A stretch of 64,000 nucleotides of DNA from Erpobdella octoculata (GCA_963978895.1 OZ022245.1:21756968-21820967); one strand, 5' to 3'; positions 1-14,870 are shown, counted from the first letter of the stretch. Made by a program: numbers and translations. The notes: generated by a model from the sequence alone, not told the origin.

Positions 1-256
1 ATGTGTGTCTTTGTGTGTGTTTATGTATGTATGTATGTGTTTTTTACAATATTTCGGAATTAAATGTTCATTCAAAGGGGTACAGGCCAACTCGTCGCAA
101 AGCCGTTTTGTCGCAAAGCCGTTTCGTCGCAGGGTACATTTTCGTCGCGACATTGCGACGAAAATTCCCACCTTGCGACGAAACGGTCCAGAATGCGTAG
201 AAACGGCCGACCTTTGCGACGAAAAGTCTAACAATTTCGGTGGGCATACTTTCCGC
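1..256. repeat. Left edge: TATG microsatellite, then GCGACGAAA-type short repeats
   Basis: The first 40 bases are an imperfect TATG/TG microsatellite. A 35-base stretch follows (TTTTTTACAATATTTCGGAA core, 44-63) that recurs at about 59425-59460 inside another TATG array. From about 84 to 235 the sequence is built from direct and inverted copies of TTTGCGACGAAA / TTTCGTCGCAAAG. The two overlapping reading frames here are just this repeat translated. No gene is supported. Confidence 0.6.
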
Positions 257-470
257 TAGGGATGTCGAAAAAATATCGATATATCGATGTATCGATATTT
301 TTAGTCGATATATATCGATATTTTTAGCCGATATATATCGATATTTTTAGCCGATATATATCGATATTTTTAGTCGATATATTTTTATCCGATATATCGA
401 TATATCGAAAATATCCAGTATTGAAAATGTTATGACATGCGAATTGTTGTGGTTTTTTTTATGTAAATAA

Positions 471-968
471 CTAGCGGGGTTACCCGGCGTTGCCCGGGGT
501 TTTTAGAGGTTTTTCTAATGTTTGTCTCTCTCGCTCCCGTTTCCTTCTCCACTTTCCCGTTTTCGTCGCTTTTCCAGCTCCCGGTCGCTTTCCCGCTCAG
601 AAGTTTTGTTATCGATTTTCTCTCTTGCTCGCGTTTCCTTCCAAGCTTGCTCTCCCGATTCTAGTCGCTTTCCGCGTTCCCGGTCGCTTTCCCGTTCCCG
701 GTCGCTTTCCCGTTCCCGGTCGCTTTCCCGTTCCCGGTCGCTTTCCTGTTCCCGGTCGCTTTCCCGCTCACGGTCGCTTTCCCGTTCCCGGTCGCTTTTC
801 CGTTCCCGCTTGCTCTCCCGTTTCCGGTCATGCTTGCTCTCCCATTCCCGGTCACGGTTGCTCTCCCGTTCCCGTTCCCGTTCACGCTCATTTTCTCTTT
901 TACATTCTTTCATAACTTCTGTAAGCCAATAAAACGTAAAATAGATTTGCTAAGACTATATATATATA
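471..968 (-). mobile_element. Non-autonomous Helitron, family B (3' end at left)
   Basis: Read on the minus strand it ends with a GC-rich hairpin (CCCGGGCAACGCCGGG) about 7 nt before a terminal CTAG, which abuts A470. This is the canonical Helitron 3' end. The body is an 18-bp minisatellite (CGGTCGCTTTCCCGTTCC units) that translates in all frames into arginine/serine-rich pseudo-proteins. The 5' end dissolves into a short TA run at about 950-968, where family A Helitron 969-2748 is inserted. It is the left part of a composite block that recurs at 32806-34006. Confidence 0.7.
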
Positions 969-2748
969 CTAGCAGTGCCCGTAGCGGCTTCGCTCGCATG
1001 AAATTAAAGAATTTGAACCGTGCATACATAGTAGAGTACTGCACGGATCAATTTTTTAGGTCTCGGCTCGGCCCGTCGACAACTTGGCCCAGCCCGTTTC
1101 AAAAACCGAAATTCCTGGCCCGGCACGGCCCGTCTAATTAGGGCCCGGCCCGTTTTTACAGGCCTAGAAGTTCTATATACTTGATGAAAAACTTCGGCCC
1201 GTCCCACCTTGACTTCAGGTTTAGCCCGGCCCGTCTGAACACCCTAAAATCACTAAAATGTCTATATACTTGGTTAAAAATCTCGGCCCGTCCCACCTTG
1301 ATTTAAGGTTTGGGCAGGGCCTATGAAGACCCTAAAATAACGGCTTGGCCCATCCGTCCGGTGATAAACTGAACTCATTTACTTTCAACTGGCACAAAAC
1401 CTCAAAATACTAATTTTCACATCTGTAGCACTTACAGTTTTTGAGTAGCAGTTATTTTAAAATCAAATAACCCTTTTTCCACTTCACATTTGAGGTCCTG
1501 GAAACCAAATTTTCAAAAAATGGTGAAACACGTATATCATTATTTAAGAGTAGAAACTAAATACTAATTTTACTTTTGTAGCATTTACAGTTTTTGAGTA
1601 GCAGTTACTTTAAAAACCAAGTAACCATATTTTCCACCCCATATTTGAAGTCCTGGAAACCAAATTTTCAAAAAACTGGTAAAACACCTATATCATTATT
1701 TCTGGAGTAGAAACTTAATACTAATTTTTACTCCTGTAGCATATACAGTTTTCGAGTAGCAGTTACATTAAAAACCAAATAACCTTATTTTCCACCCCAC
1801 ATTTGAGGTCCTTGAAACCAAATTTTAAAAAAATGGTAAAACACATATATCTTTATTTTTAGAAAAGAAACTAAATAATAATTTTTACATCTGTGGTATT
1901 TACTGTTTTTGAGTAGCAGTTACTATAAAAAACAATTAGCCCTATTTTCCACCCCACATTTGAAGTCCTGGAAACCAAATTTTCAAAAAATGCTAAAACA
2001 CGTATTTCATTATTTTTGGAGTAGAAACTAAATACTAATTTTTACTCCTGTAGCATTAACAGTTTTTGAGTAGAAGCTACTTTAAAAACCAAATAACCCA
2101 ATTTTCAAACCCACATTTGAGGTCCGGGAAACCAAATTTGTAAAAAAATGGTAAAACACGTATATCTTTATTTTTAGAAAAGAAACTAAATAATAATTTT
2201 TACATCTGTGGTATTTACTGTTTTTGAGTAGCAGTTACTATAAAAGACAATTTGCCCTATTTTCCACCCCACATTTGAAGTCCTGGAAACCAAATTTTCA
2301 AAAAATGCTAAAACACGTATTTTATTATTTTTGGAGTAGAAACTAAATACTAATTTTTACTCCTGTAGCATTACCAGTTTTTGAGTAGAAGCTACTTTAA
2401 AAACCAAATAACCCAATTTTCCAACCCACATTTGAGGTCCGGGAAACTGAATTTTCAAAAAATGGTGAAACACGTATCTTTTTATTTTTCCAAAAGAATC
2501 TATATACCAAATTTCAAAATCTCCTCATTTTTGGTTTTCGAGATATACATTGTTTTAGAAAAAAGTTTGTTTTCCAGTTTTTTCCCCTCAGGAACAAAAT
2601 TTTCAAAAATCCTTTCTTAGCGGATGTTTACGGTATAAAAGTAATATAAGTTCCAAATTTCACGTTCGTAGGATGAGGCGTTTGAGCTCGGCGTTGATTA
2701 TCAGTCAGTCAGTCAGTCAGTCAGGACATGTTCTTTTATATATATAGA
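969..2748 (-). mobile_element. Non-autonomous Helitron, family A copy 1
   Basis: The plus strand starts CTAGCAGTGCCCGTAGCGGC and ends with a GTCA microsatellite, GGACATGTTC and TTTTATATATATAGA. On the minus strand this is 5'-TC ... CTAG-3' with a short hairpin (AGCG/CGCT) just inside the CTAG. The interior holds about seven tandem copies of a ~157-bp unit (1405-2480) whose members contain TTTTTGAGTAGCAGTTACTT. There is no Rep/helicase frame, so it is non-autonomous. The paralogous block at 33.37 kb lacks it and shows the empty site inside a TA run. Confidence 0.82.
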
Positions 2749-3088
2749 TATATGAATGTTTGTGGGTTAGTTTGTCTATTATAGAAACGGGAAAGCGACC
2801 CGGAACGGACAGCGAGCGGGAACGAAAAAGCAAGCGTGAGCGGGAATGGGAGAGCAAACGTGAGCGGGAACGGGACAGCGACCGGGAACGGGAAAACGAC
2901 TGGGAGCGGGAAAACGACCGGGAGCGGGAAAGCGATCGAGAGCGGGAAAGCGACCGGCAGCGGGAAAACGACCGAAAACGGGAAAGCGAACAGAAGTGGG
3001 AAAACAGGTTGGAAAGGAAACGGGAGAGAAAGAGACAAACAATAGAAAAACCTCTAAAAACCCGGGCAACGCCGGGTATCTCCGATAG
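2749..3088 (+). mobile_element. Non-autonomous Helitron, family B (plus orientation)
   Basis: This is the mirror image of 471-968. It opens TATATGAATGTTTGTGGGTT, carries the GCGGGAAAGCGACCGG minisatellite (2790-3000) and ends in the hairpin GGGCAACGCCGGGT followed by CCGATAG, a one-base variant of the Helitron CTAG terminus, next to T3089. The copy at 33369-33733 retains a perfect CTAG|T. The arginine/glutamate-rich frames across it are repeat artefacts. Confidence 0.65.
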
Positions 3089-3356
3089 TACATACATAAA
3101 CACACACACAGACACACATACATGAACATACACATACATACGTACACACATACATACGCACAAACATATATATATAGTTCCCGCTTGCTCACCCGCTCCG
3201 CTCCGCTCATTTTGTGACGGATTTCAATTTTTTTTTATATTTGATTCCCCTTGACTCTCAAGGTTGTGTGAAAATTTCATTACGATCGGATGAATGATGT
3301 AGCAATGCATAAAGGACATGAATATATATACAAACATTCATTTTTATATATATAGA
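3089..3356 (-). mobile_element. Helitron-like fragment, family C, with CA/CATA microsatellite
   Basis: A CATA/CACA microsatellite (3090-3165) is followed by a distinct 180-bp segment (GTTCCCGCTTGCTCACCCGC ... CGATCGGATGAATGATGTAG). The segment ends in CATTCATTTTTATATATATAGA, the reverse complement of a Helitron 5'-TC terminus. The left terminus is eroded (ATAG rather than CTAG). It may be the true 5' end of the Helitron whose 3' end is at 471, with the plus-oriented copy nested inside. The whole arrangement repeats at 33734-34006. Confidence 0.5.
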
Positions 3357-3486
3357 CTAGCATAGACTTATAATATTAGCATAGACTTATAATATAACAT
3401 TATGTCAATGCTAACTAGCGACCCGGCTTTGGACTTTTACTCGTCAGTTCTTTTGTTTGACTAATCACGGTAACCTCGACTTGTAA

Positions 3487-3639
3487 ATTGTGTCGTCCAG
3501 TAGTAGTGTTGTGTGGAACTTCTTCAAAAAATCCGGTAAAGATAATGTTACTTGCAATCTGTGTGGTAACAGCTATAAAACTAGTTGCAATAATGGTGTC
3601 CGTGATGATACAATTAATAAGCTTAAAAATATCAGTTAA
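3487..3639 (+). pseudogene. hAT transposase remnant: BED-type zinc finger
   Basis: An open stretch of 50 codons reads VVWNFFKKSGKDNVTCNLCG and ends in TAA. The W-N-F-F start followed by CNLC is the beginning of a BED zinc finger, the DNA-binding domain at the N-terminus of many hAT transposases. The second Cys pair/His side is degraded, and there is no continuation into a catalytic domain. Its place inside hAT-type TIRs (257-4059) supports it as a leftover of that element. A near-identical remnant lies at 18618-18740. Confidence 0.6.
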
Positions 3640-3959
3640 AAGATAGCTCTTTGGTTTTTAATATTTTTGTAATTATTACCTAATAAAAAGCAATACTGAT
3701 AAAAATACTTTTATTTTTTTTGAGTTTTTTGTACATAAAATAATATATATAAATGTAAGTCTGCTTAAGTTTTCGAATCACGGGAACGGGAACTAGAGAA
3801 TGAGCGGGAACGGAAAAGCGACTGAGAGCGAAGGAATAAGCGGGAAAAAGAAAGCTACCGGGAACGGGGGAGCAAGCGGGATAGAGATCGGGAGCGAGAA
3901 AGCGATCGGGAACGGGATAAAGATCCCTAGCCAAATAGCGGCCGGGAGCGGGAAAAATT
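3640..3959. repeat. AT-rich spacer plus GCGGGAACGGGA minisatellite of relic hAT
   Basis: AT-rich DNA (3640-3770) is followed by purine-rich minisatellite-like DNA of the GCGGGAACGGGAAAGCGA type at 3778-3955. That DNA resembles the core of family B Helitrons and lies next to the TATCGATA terminal repeat. It is duplicated at 18741-19060. The minus-strand frame across it (Pro/Val-rich) is a repeat artefact. Confidence 0.5.
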
Positions 3960-4059
3960 GATCGATATATCGATATTTTTCACTCGATATATCGAAGTCG
4001 ATATTAATATTTTTTAAAATATCGATACATCGATATTTTTTTAAATTTCGACGTCCCTA

Positions 4060-5033
4060 CTTTCCGCTGTAGGGCGAAACAGTTGGCCACCCTATTGCCA
4101 AAGACCACTAGACCGCCGAATGCAAGGGGAATTCCGCAATCTGCACGAGCCATGTCATTACAACAGGTTGCTGCACGCTTCCTACCGATGAAACTGGGTT
4201 GTGTTTATGCCATGTTGCAATACCAAACAAAGGTGTCGGATTAAATGGAAGTCGTTTTGTTATATTCGCCAGGGAATGTGATTTTTTATCGCTAAACGAT
4301 GCTTTGTTTCTATCACTAGAAATACGGATTGAAATCTCAATACGAAACAAAACATGCCGCATTTGATCTTGGAAAAAAATCATGGCTCTGGCCTATTTAC
4401 CTCCGGATCAAATATCTATTATATTTGAAAAAATTAATAATGAAGTGGTGTGTCCAAAAAAAAGTGCTACTATATTATAAGTGTTTACTGTTTATACATT
4501 TTAATAACAATGTTTTTATTTAGCAATTTATGACATATGTACTTCCAAAAAACGTGGCTGAATGGTTCCTATCCAGTGTCCACCTAGTCCTGTTTTGATG
4601 TGAAAATAAGGACCAACAACGACCTGGAAGGATGAAACAATGGATTAAAGCAAATGGCAAACCAAAACACAAGCCTTTATGCTTTGTGTTCAGTCTTAGA
4701 AAAAGAGGCACGCACCATAGCTCTAAACGAGCAATTTGTGAGCTTGCATCAGGTTCAAAAGACTCAAAGAAGAGTTACCAAAGAGTTTGAAGAGGAACTC
4801 AACAAACTCTATCGTAATTTTTCAAAAAAAATAATTGATTCAATTCAGCTGCATAGTCAGCTAACGAACTTGTTAAAATTAAACAATAAATGATTATTAT
4901 TATGATTTTGTATTATTTGAATTACTAAGTTTTCATTAAATGGGCTGTTTATATGGTTTTCTTTTTAATATTCTCAATTTAATTTAAATTATTACTGACT
5001 CTAGAAATTTGAGGCTAATTAGCAACTTATATA
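4060..5033. other. Low-copy locus, present twice in window; no recognisable gene
   Basis: The segment 4060-4537 recurs at 19161-19638 and 4538-4735 recurs at 27853-28056; together these are one ancestral locus split by a Helitron in the second copy. The minus strand at 4108-4383 has a 91-codon frame that is open in both copies. The plus strand at 4654-4893 has a 79-codon frame rich in Q, E, K and L that the second copy interrupts after about 36 codons. Neither resembles a family I recognise, and I would not call either a gene without transcript evidence. Confidence 0.5.
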
Positions 5034-5396
5034 GTCTATATATATAAAAATAAATGTTTGTATGTATGTATGTATGTATGTATGTATGTATGTATGTATG
5101 TATGTATGTATGTATGTATGTATGTATGTATGTATGTATGTATGTATGTATGTATGTATGTATGTATGTATGTATGTATGTATGTATGTATGTATGTATG
5201 TATGTATGTATGTATGTATGTATGTATGTATGTATGTATGTATGTATGTATGTATGTATGTATGTATGTATGTATGTATGTATGTATGTATGTATGTATG
5301 TATGTATGTATGTATGTATGTATGTATCGCATGAGGCGAGTGAGCTCGGCGTTGATTATCAGTCAGTCAGTCAGTCAGTCAGGACATGTTCTTTTA
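5034..5396 (+). repeat. Helitron 5' end with expanded ATGT array, joined to family A terminus
   Basis: TCTATATATATAAAAATAAA at 5036 looks like a Helitron 5'-TC end. It runs into about 68 uninterrupted TATG units (5054-5327). This joins directly to the family A terminal segment (GAGCTCGGCGTTGATTATCA, GTCA repeats, GGACATGTTCTTTTATATAT) at 5330-5400. The Met-Tyr-Val-Cys and His-Thr-Tyr-Ile frames here are translated microsatellite. Confidence 0.7.
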
Positions 5397-7496
<2,100 letters not shown>

Positions 7497-7762
7497 TCAT
7501 CAAAAATAATTTACAAACAATCTGTAGCTGCAGTATTCTTATTGAGATGAATACGATTAAAAAAGACTTATAAGTTTAGTCGTTAAGATACAGAGATAAT
7601 AAAACCGAAATTGTTAATACTTTGTTTATTGAAATTGTTTTGCTTAGTTTTTTTAAAGTTAAAAAATAAAAACATAAATGAGCGAAAATGTAAAACTAAA
7701 AAAATTATAGTAATAAAACAATGTTTTTGTTTGCCCTTTAATCTTAACTCCATTTTCTATGT

Positions 7763-8289
7763 TTAGATTTTCTTTTGTTCTGAATTTTTTTTTCGTTTTT
7801 CTTTAACGATCTCAAAACAATTGATCAATGTTTTTCTTGTATGATTTGAAAAATTATTGAAATCACTTAAATGTTCTTTTGAGTTTGATTCAACAAATTC
7901 TTCAATAGTAGAGGCTTCTGGAATAAAACATGTAAAAAGATCAAAATATTTAGTGTATGCCCAAATTAGATGATAACTCAATAGTCCTTTATATACTTTG
8001 TTCGAATACAATTTTTCAGATGAAAAAATAATTGAAACTCATCCTTGATTTAATGATAATAAATATTTCCATATGGCATCGTCTAAAGAACCAAATACAG
8101 ACTCAAAGATTATTTCACGGATATAATAATACCAGTATTCACAACTCAACATTGCTTCAAAAAACAATTTAAACTCACTGTTTTTTATACCAATTCTGGA
8201 TATAATAAATAAAAACTTCACAACTCTACCAGCTTCATGTGAATGGAAAGAATATAGGTAATAAAGTCTTTTGAGTGTTATATTAGTAA
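7763..8289 (-). pseudogene. Truncated copy of LRR gene (3' third only)
   Basis: The minus strand encodes the C-terminal ~175 residues of the LRR protein at 30148-31936. It is interrupted by an in-frame TGA near 8037 where the other copy has TGG. It is cut off upstream at 8289, where a family A Helitron abuts: the paralog continues TTATGGAAAG and this copy switches to CTAGCAGT. The truncation, the stop and the missing LRR half make it a pseudogene. Downstream DNA (7497-7762) is also shared with 29901-30147. Confidence 0.85.
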
Positions 8290-9765
8290 CTAGCAGTGCC
8301 CGTAGCGGCTTCGCTCGCATAAAATTAGAGAATTTGAACCGTGCATACATAGTAGAGTACTGCACGGATCAATTTTTTAGGTCTCGGCACGGCACGTCGA
8401 CAACTTGGCCCAGCCCGTTTCAAAAACCGAATATCCTGGCCCGGCACGGCCCGTCTAATATGGGCCCGGCCCGTTTTTACAGGCCTAGACATTCTATATA
8501 CTTGATGAAAAACTTCGGCCCGTCCCACCTTGACTTCAGGTTTAGCCCGGCCCGTCTGAACACCCTAAAATCACTAAAATGTTTATATACTTGGTTAAAA
8601 ATCTCGGCCCGTCCCACCTTCATTTAAGGTTTAGGCAGGGCCTTATGAAGACCCTAAAATGACGGCTTGGCCTGTCCGTCCGGTGATAAACTGAACTCAT
8701 CTACTTTTGACCGGCACAAAACCTCAAAATACCAATTTTCACATCTGTAGCACTTACAGTTTTTGAGTAGCAGTTATTTTAAAATCAAATAACCCTTTTT
8801 CCACTTCACATTTGAGGTTCTGGAAACCAAATTTTCAAAAAATGGTGAAACACGTATATCATTATTTTTAGAGTAGAAACTAAATACTAATTTTACTTTT
8901 GTAGCATTTACAGTTTTTGAGTAGCAGTTACTTTAAAAACCAAGTAATCCTATTTTCCACCCCATATTTGAAGTCCTGGAAACCAAATTTTCAAAAAATG
9001 GTAAAACACGTATATCATTATTTCTGGAGTAGAAACCAAATACTAATTTTTACTCCTGCAGCATCTACAGTTTTCGAGTAGCAGTTACATTAAAAACCAA
9101 ATAACATTATTTTCCATCCCACATTTGAGGTCCTGGAAACCAAATTTAAAAAAAAATGGTAAAACACGTATATCTTTATTTTTAGAATAGAAACTAAATA
9201 CTAATTTTTACATCCGTGGTATTTACAGTTTTTGAGTAGCAGTTAGTTTGAAAAAAAAATAACCCTATTTTCCACCCACATTTGAAGTCCTGGAAACCAA
9301 ATTTTCAGAAAATGCTAAAACACCTATTTCATTATTTTGGGAGTAGAAACAAAATACTAATTTTTACTCCTGTAGCATTCACAGTTTTTGAGTAGCAGCT
9401 ACTTTAAAAACCAAATAACCCAATTTTCCAACCAACATTTGAGGTCCGGGAAACCGAATTTTCAAAAAATGGTGAAACACGTATCTTTTTAATTTTTAAG
9501 AAAAATCCATATACCAAATTTCAAAATTTCCTCATTTTTGGTTTTCGAGATATACATTGTTTTAGAAAAAAGTTTGTTTTTCAGTTTTTTCCCCTCAGAA
9601 GCAAAATTTTCAAAAATCCTTTTTTAGCGGATGTTTACGCTATAAAAGTAATATAAGTTCCAAATTTCACGTTCCTAGGATGAGGCGTGTGAGCTCGGCG
9701 TTGATTATCAGTCAGTCAGTCAGTCAGTCAGTCAGTCAGTCAGGACATGTTCTTTTATATATATA
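8290..9765 (-). mobile_element. Non-autonomous Helitron, family A copy 2
   Basis: It starts CTAGCAGTGCCCGTAGCGGC after A8289, within what was LRR coding sequence. The interior holds about five 157-bp units. The TCAG microsatellite and GGACATGTTC lie at 9710-9750. Its 5'-TC terminus has been overwritten, because the next family A copy begins within its terminal TATATA at 9766. Confidence 0.8.
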
Positions 9766-11100
9766 CTAGCAGTGCCCGTAGCGGCTTCGCTCGCATGAAA
9801 TTAGAGAATTTGAACCGTGCATACATAGTAGAGTACTGCACGGATCAATTTTTTAGGTCTCGGCTCGGCCCGTCGACAACTTGCCCCAGCCCGTTTCAAA
9901 AACCAAAATTCCTGGCCCGGCACGGCCCGTCTAATATGGGCCTGGTCCGTTTTTACAGGCCTAGAAGTTCTATATACTTGATGAAAAACTTCGGCCCGTC
10001 CCCCCTTGACTTCAGGCTTAGCCCGGCTCGTCTGAACACCCTAATATCACTAAAATGTCTTTATACTTGGTTAAAAATCTCGGCCCGTCCCACCTTGATT
10101 TAAGGTTTGGGCAGGGCCGTATGAAGACCCTAAAATAACGGCTTTGTCCGTCCGTCCGGTGATAAACTGAACTCATCTACTTTTAACCGGCACAAAACCT
10201 CAAAATACTAATTTTCACACCTGTAGCACTTACAGTTTTTGAGTAGCAGTTATTTTAAAATCAAATAACCTTTTTTCCACTTCATATTCGTAGTCCTGGA
10301 AACCAAATTTTCAAAAAATGGTGAAACACGTATATCATTATTTTTAGAGTAGAAACTAAATACTAATTTTACTTTTGTAGCACTTACAGTTTTTGAATAG
10401 CAGTTACTTTAAAAACCAAGTAACCTTATTTTCCACCCCACATTTGAGGTCCTGGAAACCAAATTTTAACAAAAGGGTAAAACACGTATATCTTTATTTT
10501 TAGAAAATAAACTAAATACTAATTTTTACAACTGTGGTATTTACTGTTTTTGAGTAGAAGTTACTTTAAAAAACAAATAACCCTATTTTCCACCCCACAT
10601 TTGAAGTCCTGGAAACCAAATTTTCAAAAAATGCTAAAACACGTATTTCATTATTTTTGGAGTAGAAACTAAATACTAATTTGTACTCCTGTAGCATTAA
10701 CAGTTTTTGAGTAGAAGCTACTTAAAAACCAAATAACCCAATTTTTCAACCCACATTTGAGGTCCGGGAAACCGAATTTTCAAAAAATGGTGAAACACGT
10801 ATCTTTTTATTTTTCAAAAAAAATCTATATACCAAATTTCAAAATCTCCTCATTTTTGGTTTTCGAGATATACATTGTTTTAGAAAAAAGTTTGTTTTCT
10901 AGTTTTTTCCCCTCAGGAGCAAAATTTTTAAAAATCCTTTCTTAGCGGATGTTTACGCTATAAAAGTAATATAAGTTCCAAATTTCACGTTCCTAGGATG
11001 AGGCGTTTGAGCTCGGCGTTGATTATCAGTCAGTCATCAGTCAGTCAGTCAGTCAGTCAGTCAGTCAGTCAGTCAGAACATGTTCTTTTATATATAGAGA
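9766..11100 (-). mobile_element. Non-autonomous Helitron, family A copy 3
   Basis: It has the same termini as copy 1 and about four internal 157-bp units. The right end ...TATATATAGAGA is followed by T11101. It sits directly against copy 2 in the same orientation, so the pair is a head-to-tail array produced by insertion into the terminal TA stretch. Confidence 0.8.
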
Positions 11101-11346
11101 TGTATGTGTGTATGTATCTATGTATCTATGTATGTGTGTATGTATCTATGTATGTGTGTATGTATGTGTGTATGTATGTAGAATCGGATCTAGGGGGGAA
11201 CTGAAAGCGAAAAAATGAGCGGGAAAGCGACAGGGAACGGATAACGACCTGGAACGGGAGCGCAAGCGGGAAGGAAACGGGAGCGAAAAAGAAACGCATT
11301 AGGTAAACCTCTAATAACCCCGGGCAACGCCGGGTGCCCCTGCTAG
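11101..11346 (+). mobile_element. Non-autonomous Helitron, family B2, plus orientation
   Basis: A degenerate TATG array (11101-11180) is followed by GAATCGGATCTAGGGGGGAA and the family B2 minisatellite. It ends with GGGCAACGCCGGGT hairpin, GCCCCTG and CTAG at 11343-11346. Its terminal CTAG is the same four bases as the start of the oppositely oriented family A copy 4. Confidence 0.75.
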
Positions 11347-12963
11347 CAGTGCCCGTAGCGGCTTCGCTCGCATGAAATTAGAGAGTTTGAACCGTGCATC
11401 CATAGTAGAGATCATTTTTTTAGGTCTCGGCTCGGCCCGTCGACAAATTAGACCAGCCCGTTTTAAAAACCCAAACTCCTGGCCCGGCACAGCCCGTCTG
11501 AATTAGGCCCGGCCCATTTTTACAGGCCTAGAAGTTCTATATACTTGATGATAAACTTCAGCCCGTCCCACCTTGACCTCAGGTTTGGCCCGGCCAAACT
11601 GAAGACCCTAAAATCGCTAAAATATCTATATACTTAGTGAAAAGCCTCGGCCCGTCCCACTTTGATTTAAGGTTTGGCCTGGCCCGTGTGATGACTCTAA
11701 AATAACGGCTTGGCCCGGCCGATGATAAACTGGACTTAGCTACTTATAACCGGCACAAAACTTCAAAATACTAATTTTTACATTTGTAGCACTTACAGTT
11801 TGTGAGTAGCAGTTATTTTGAAATCAAATAACCTTTATTTCCACCCCACATTTGAGGTCCTGGAAACCAAATTTTCAAAAAATGCTAAAACACGTATTTC
11901 ATTATTTTTGGAGTAGAAACTAAATACTAATTTTTACTTCTGTAGCATTAACAGTTTTTGAGTAGCAGCTACTTTAAAAACCAAATAACCCAAAAAAATG
12001 ATGAAACACGTATATCATTTTTTTTTAGTAGATACTAAGTATTAATTTTTACATCTGTAGCAATAACAGTTGTTGAGTAGCAGTTACTTTGAAAACCAAA
12101 TAACCCTATTTTCCAACCCCACATTTGAAGTCCTAGAAACCAAATTTTCAATAAATTGTGAAACCCGTATATCATTATTTTTAGAGTAGAAACTAAATAC
12201 TAATTTTTACTTTTGTAACATTAACAGTTTTTGAGTAGAAGCTACTTTAAAAACCAAAGAACCCAATTTTCCTATCCACATTTGAGGTCCGGGAAACCAA
12301 ATTTGTAAAAAATGGTGAAGCACGTATATCTTTATTTTTAGAAAAGAAACTAAATAATAATTTTTACATCTGTGGTATTTACAGTTTTTGAGTAGCAGTT
12401 ACTATAAAAGACAATTAGCCCTATTTTCCACCCCACATTTGAAGTCCTGGAAACCAAATTTTCAAAAAATGCTAAAACACGTGTTTCATTATTTTTGGAG
12501 TAGAAACTAAATACTAATTTTTACTCCTGTAACAGTAACAGTTTTTGAGTAGAAGCTACTTTAAAAACCAAATAACCCAATTTTCCAACCCACTATTGAG
12601 GTCCGGGAAACCGAATTTTCAAAAAATGGTGAAATACGTATCTTTTTATTTTTCAAAAAGAATCTATATACCAAATTTCAAAATCTCCTCATTTTTGGTT
12701 TTCGAGATATACATTGTTTTAGAAAAAAGTTTGTTTTCCAGATTTTTCCCCTCAAGAGCAAAATTTTCAAAAATCCTTTCTTAGCGGATGTTTACGCTAT
12801 AAAAGTAATATAAGTTCCAAATTTCACGTTCCTAGGATGAGGCGTTTGAGCTCGGCGTTGATTATCAGTCAGTCATCTGTCAGTCAGTCAGTCAGTCAGT
12901 CAGTCAGTCAGTCAGTCAGTCAGTCAGTCAGTCAGTCAGGACATGTTCTTTTATATATATAGA
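11343..12963 (-). mobile_element. Non-autonomous Helitron, family A copy 4
   Basis: It starts at the shared CTAG (11343) and holds about six internal 157-bp units, one shortened near 11990. It ends with a long GTCA microsatellite (12867-12938), GGACATGTTC and TATATATATAGA|T. The 79-codon frames in these elements (for example 12545-12784) recur in every copy only because the repeat is conserved. They have no start-site or domain support. Confidence 0.8.
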
Positions 12964-14446
<1,483 letters not shown>

Positions 14447-14555
14447 CCAACATATGTCAACACAACATTCAATCAAACCATCACATAAATTTCTAATTGA
14501 TAACACCAGTATACTAATGAAAGAAAATCAACCCATTAAGTTAAAATTAAAATAA

Positions 14556-14870
14556 GCTTTAGCTATTAATAAATGTGAGCCTTTAATTAATAAACAATGG
14601 TATTCTTTTGATTTAACTCTTAAACTTTTTGGTTCTCTAAATAGTAATAAAACTAATAATAATAATAATAAATCTTTTAACTCATTTACAACTTCTGTTA
14701 AAAATATGCATGTTAATAGTGCCAATGTTTCTTCAGGTATTTCTTCGTTGAATGAATGTTTTGTACCAGACGTTTGTGTTTCAAAGGTTATAGATAATGT
14801 ATGTGATTCTTCTTCCAGTCAAGTCCTTGAAGTTGACTGTAATTCCGTTGTTAAAGGCTTTACTAACTGA
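14556..14870 (+). pseudogene. Unrecognised 104-codon open stretch, Asn/Ser-rich
   Basis: The frame is open from after TAA at 14553 to TGA at 14868-14870. It has an Asn run encoded by AAT repeats, several Cys and Ser-rich stretches, and no ATG before 14705. Composition is less repetitive than its surroundings, so it may be the 3' end of a degraded retroelement frame or an exon. I do not recognise the family. A candidate ribozyme-like hairpin and an AATAAA-containing segment follow within 250 bases. Confidence 0.25.

Larger units (their letters stand above)
257..4059 (+). mobile_element. Relic hAT DNA transposon with 8-bp TSD, filled by nested Helitrons
   Basis: The left end reads TAGGGATGTCGAAAAAATAT. 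The right end is its inverted counterpart (ATTTCGACGTCCCTA). Both ends run into dense TATCGATA repeats (about 283-405 and 3960-4040). The 8-bp direct repeat CTTTCCGC lies at 249-256 and again at 4060-4067, which is the target duplication length of the hAT superfamily. A BED-type zinc-finger remnant lies inside at 3487-3639. Most of the 3.8 kb is later insertions (471-3356). The right half of this element is duplicated at 18.6-19.2 kb. Confidence 0.82.

Noticed and set aside
515..932. Arg/Ser- and Arg/Glu-rich proteins resembling splicing-factor RS domains (also 2717-3163 and 32789-33334)
   Set aside because: All frames of an 18-bp GC-rich Helitron minisatellite are open on both strands. The RS/RE composition follows from the repeat unit.
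1405..2480. Regularly spaced repeats suggesting a CRISPR array
   Set aside because: The units are contiguous 157-bp tandem copies without unique spacers, in an animal genome, inside a Helitron.
4108..4383. 91-codon minus-strand frame conserved at 19209-19484
   Set aside because: Conservation is explained by recent duplication of the whole locus; there is no recognisable domain or third copy.
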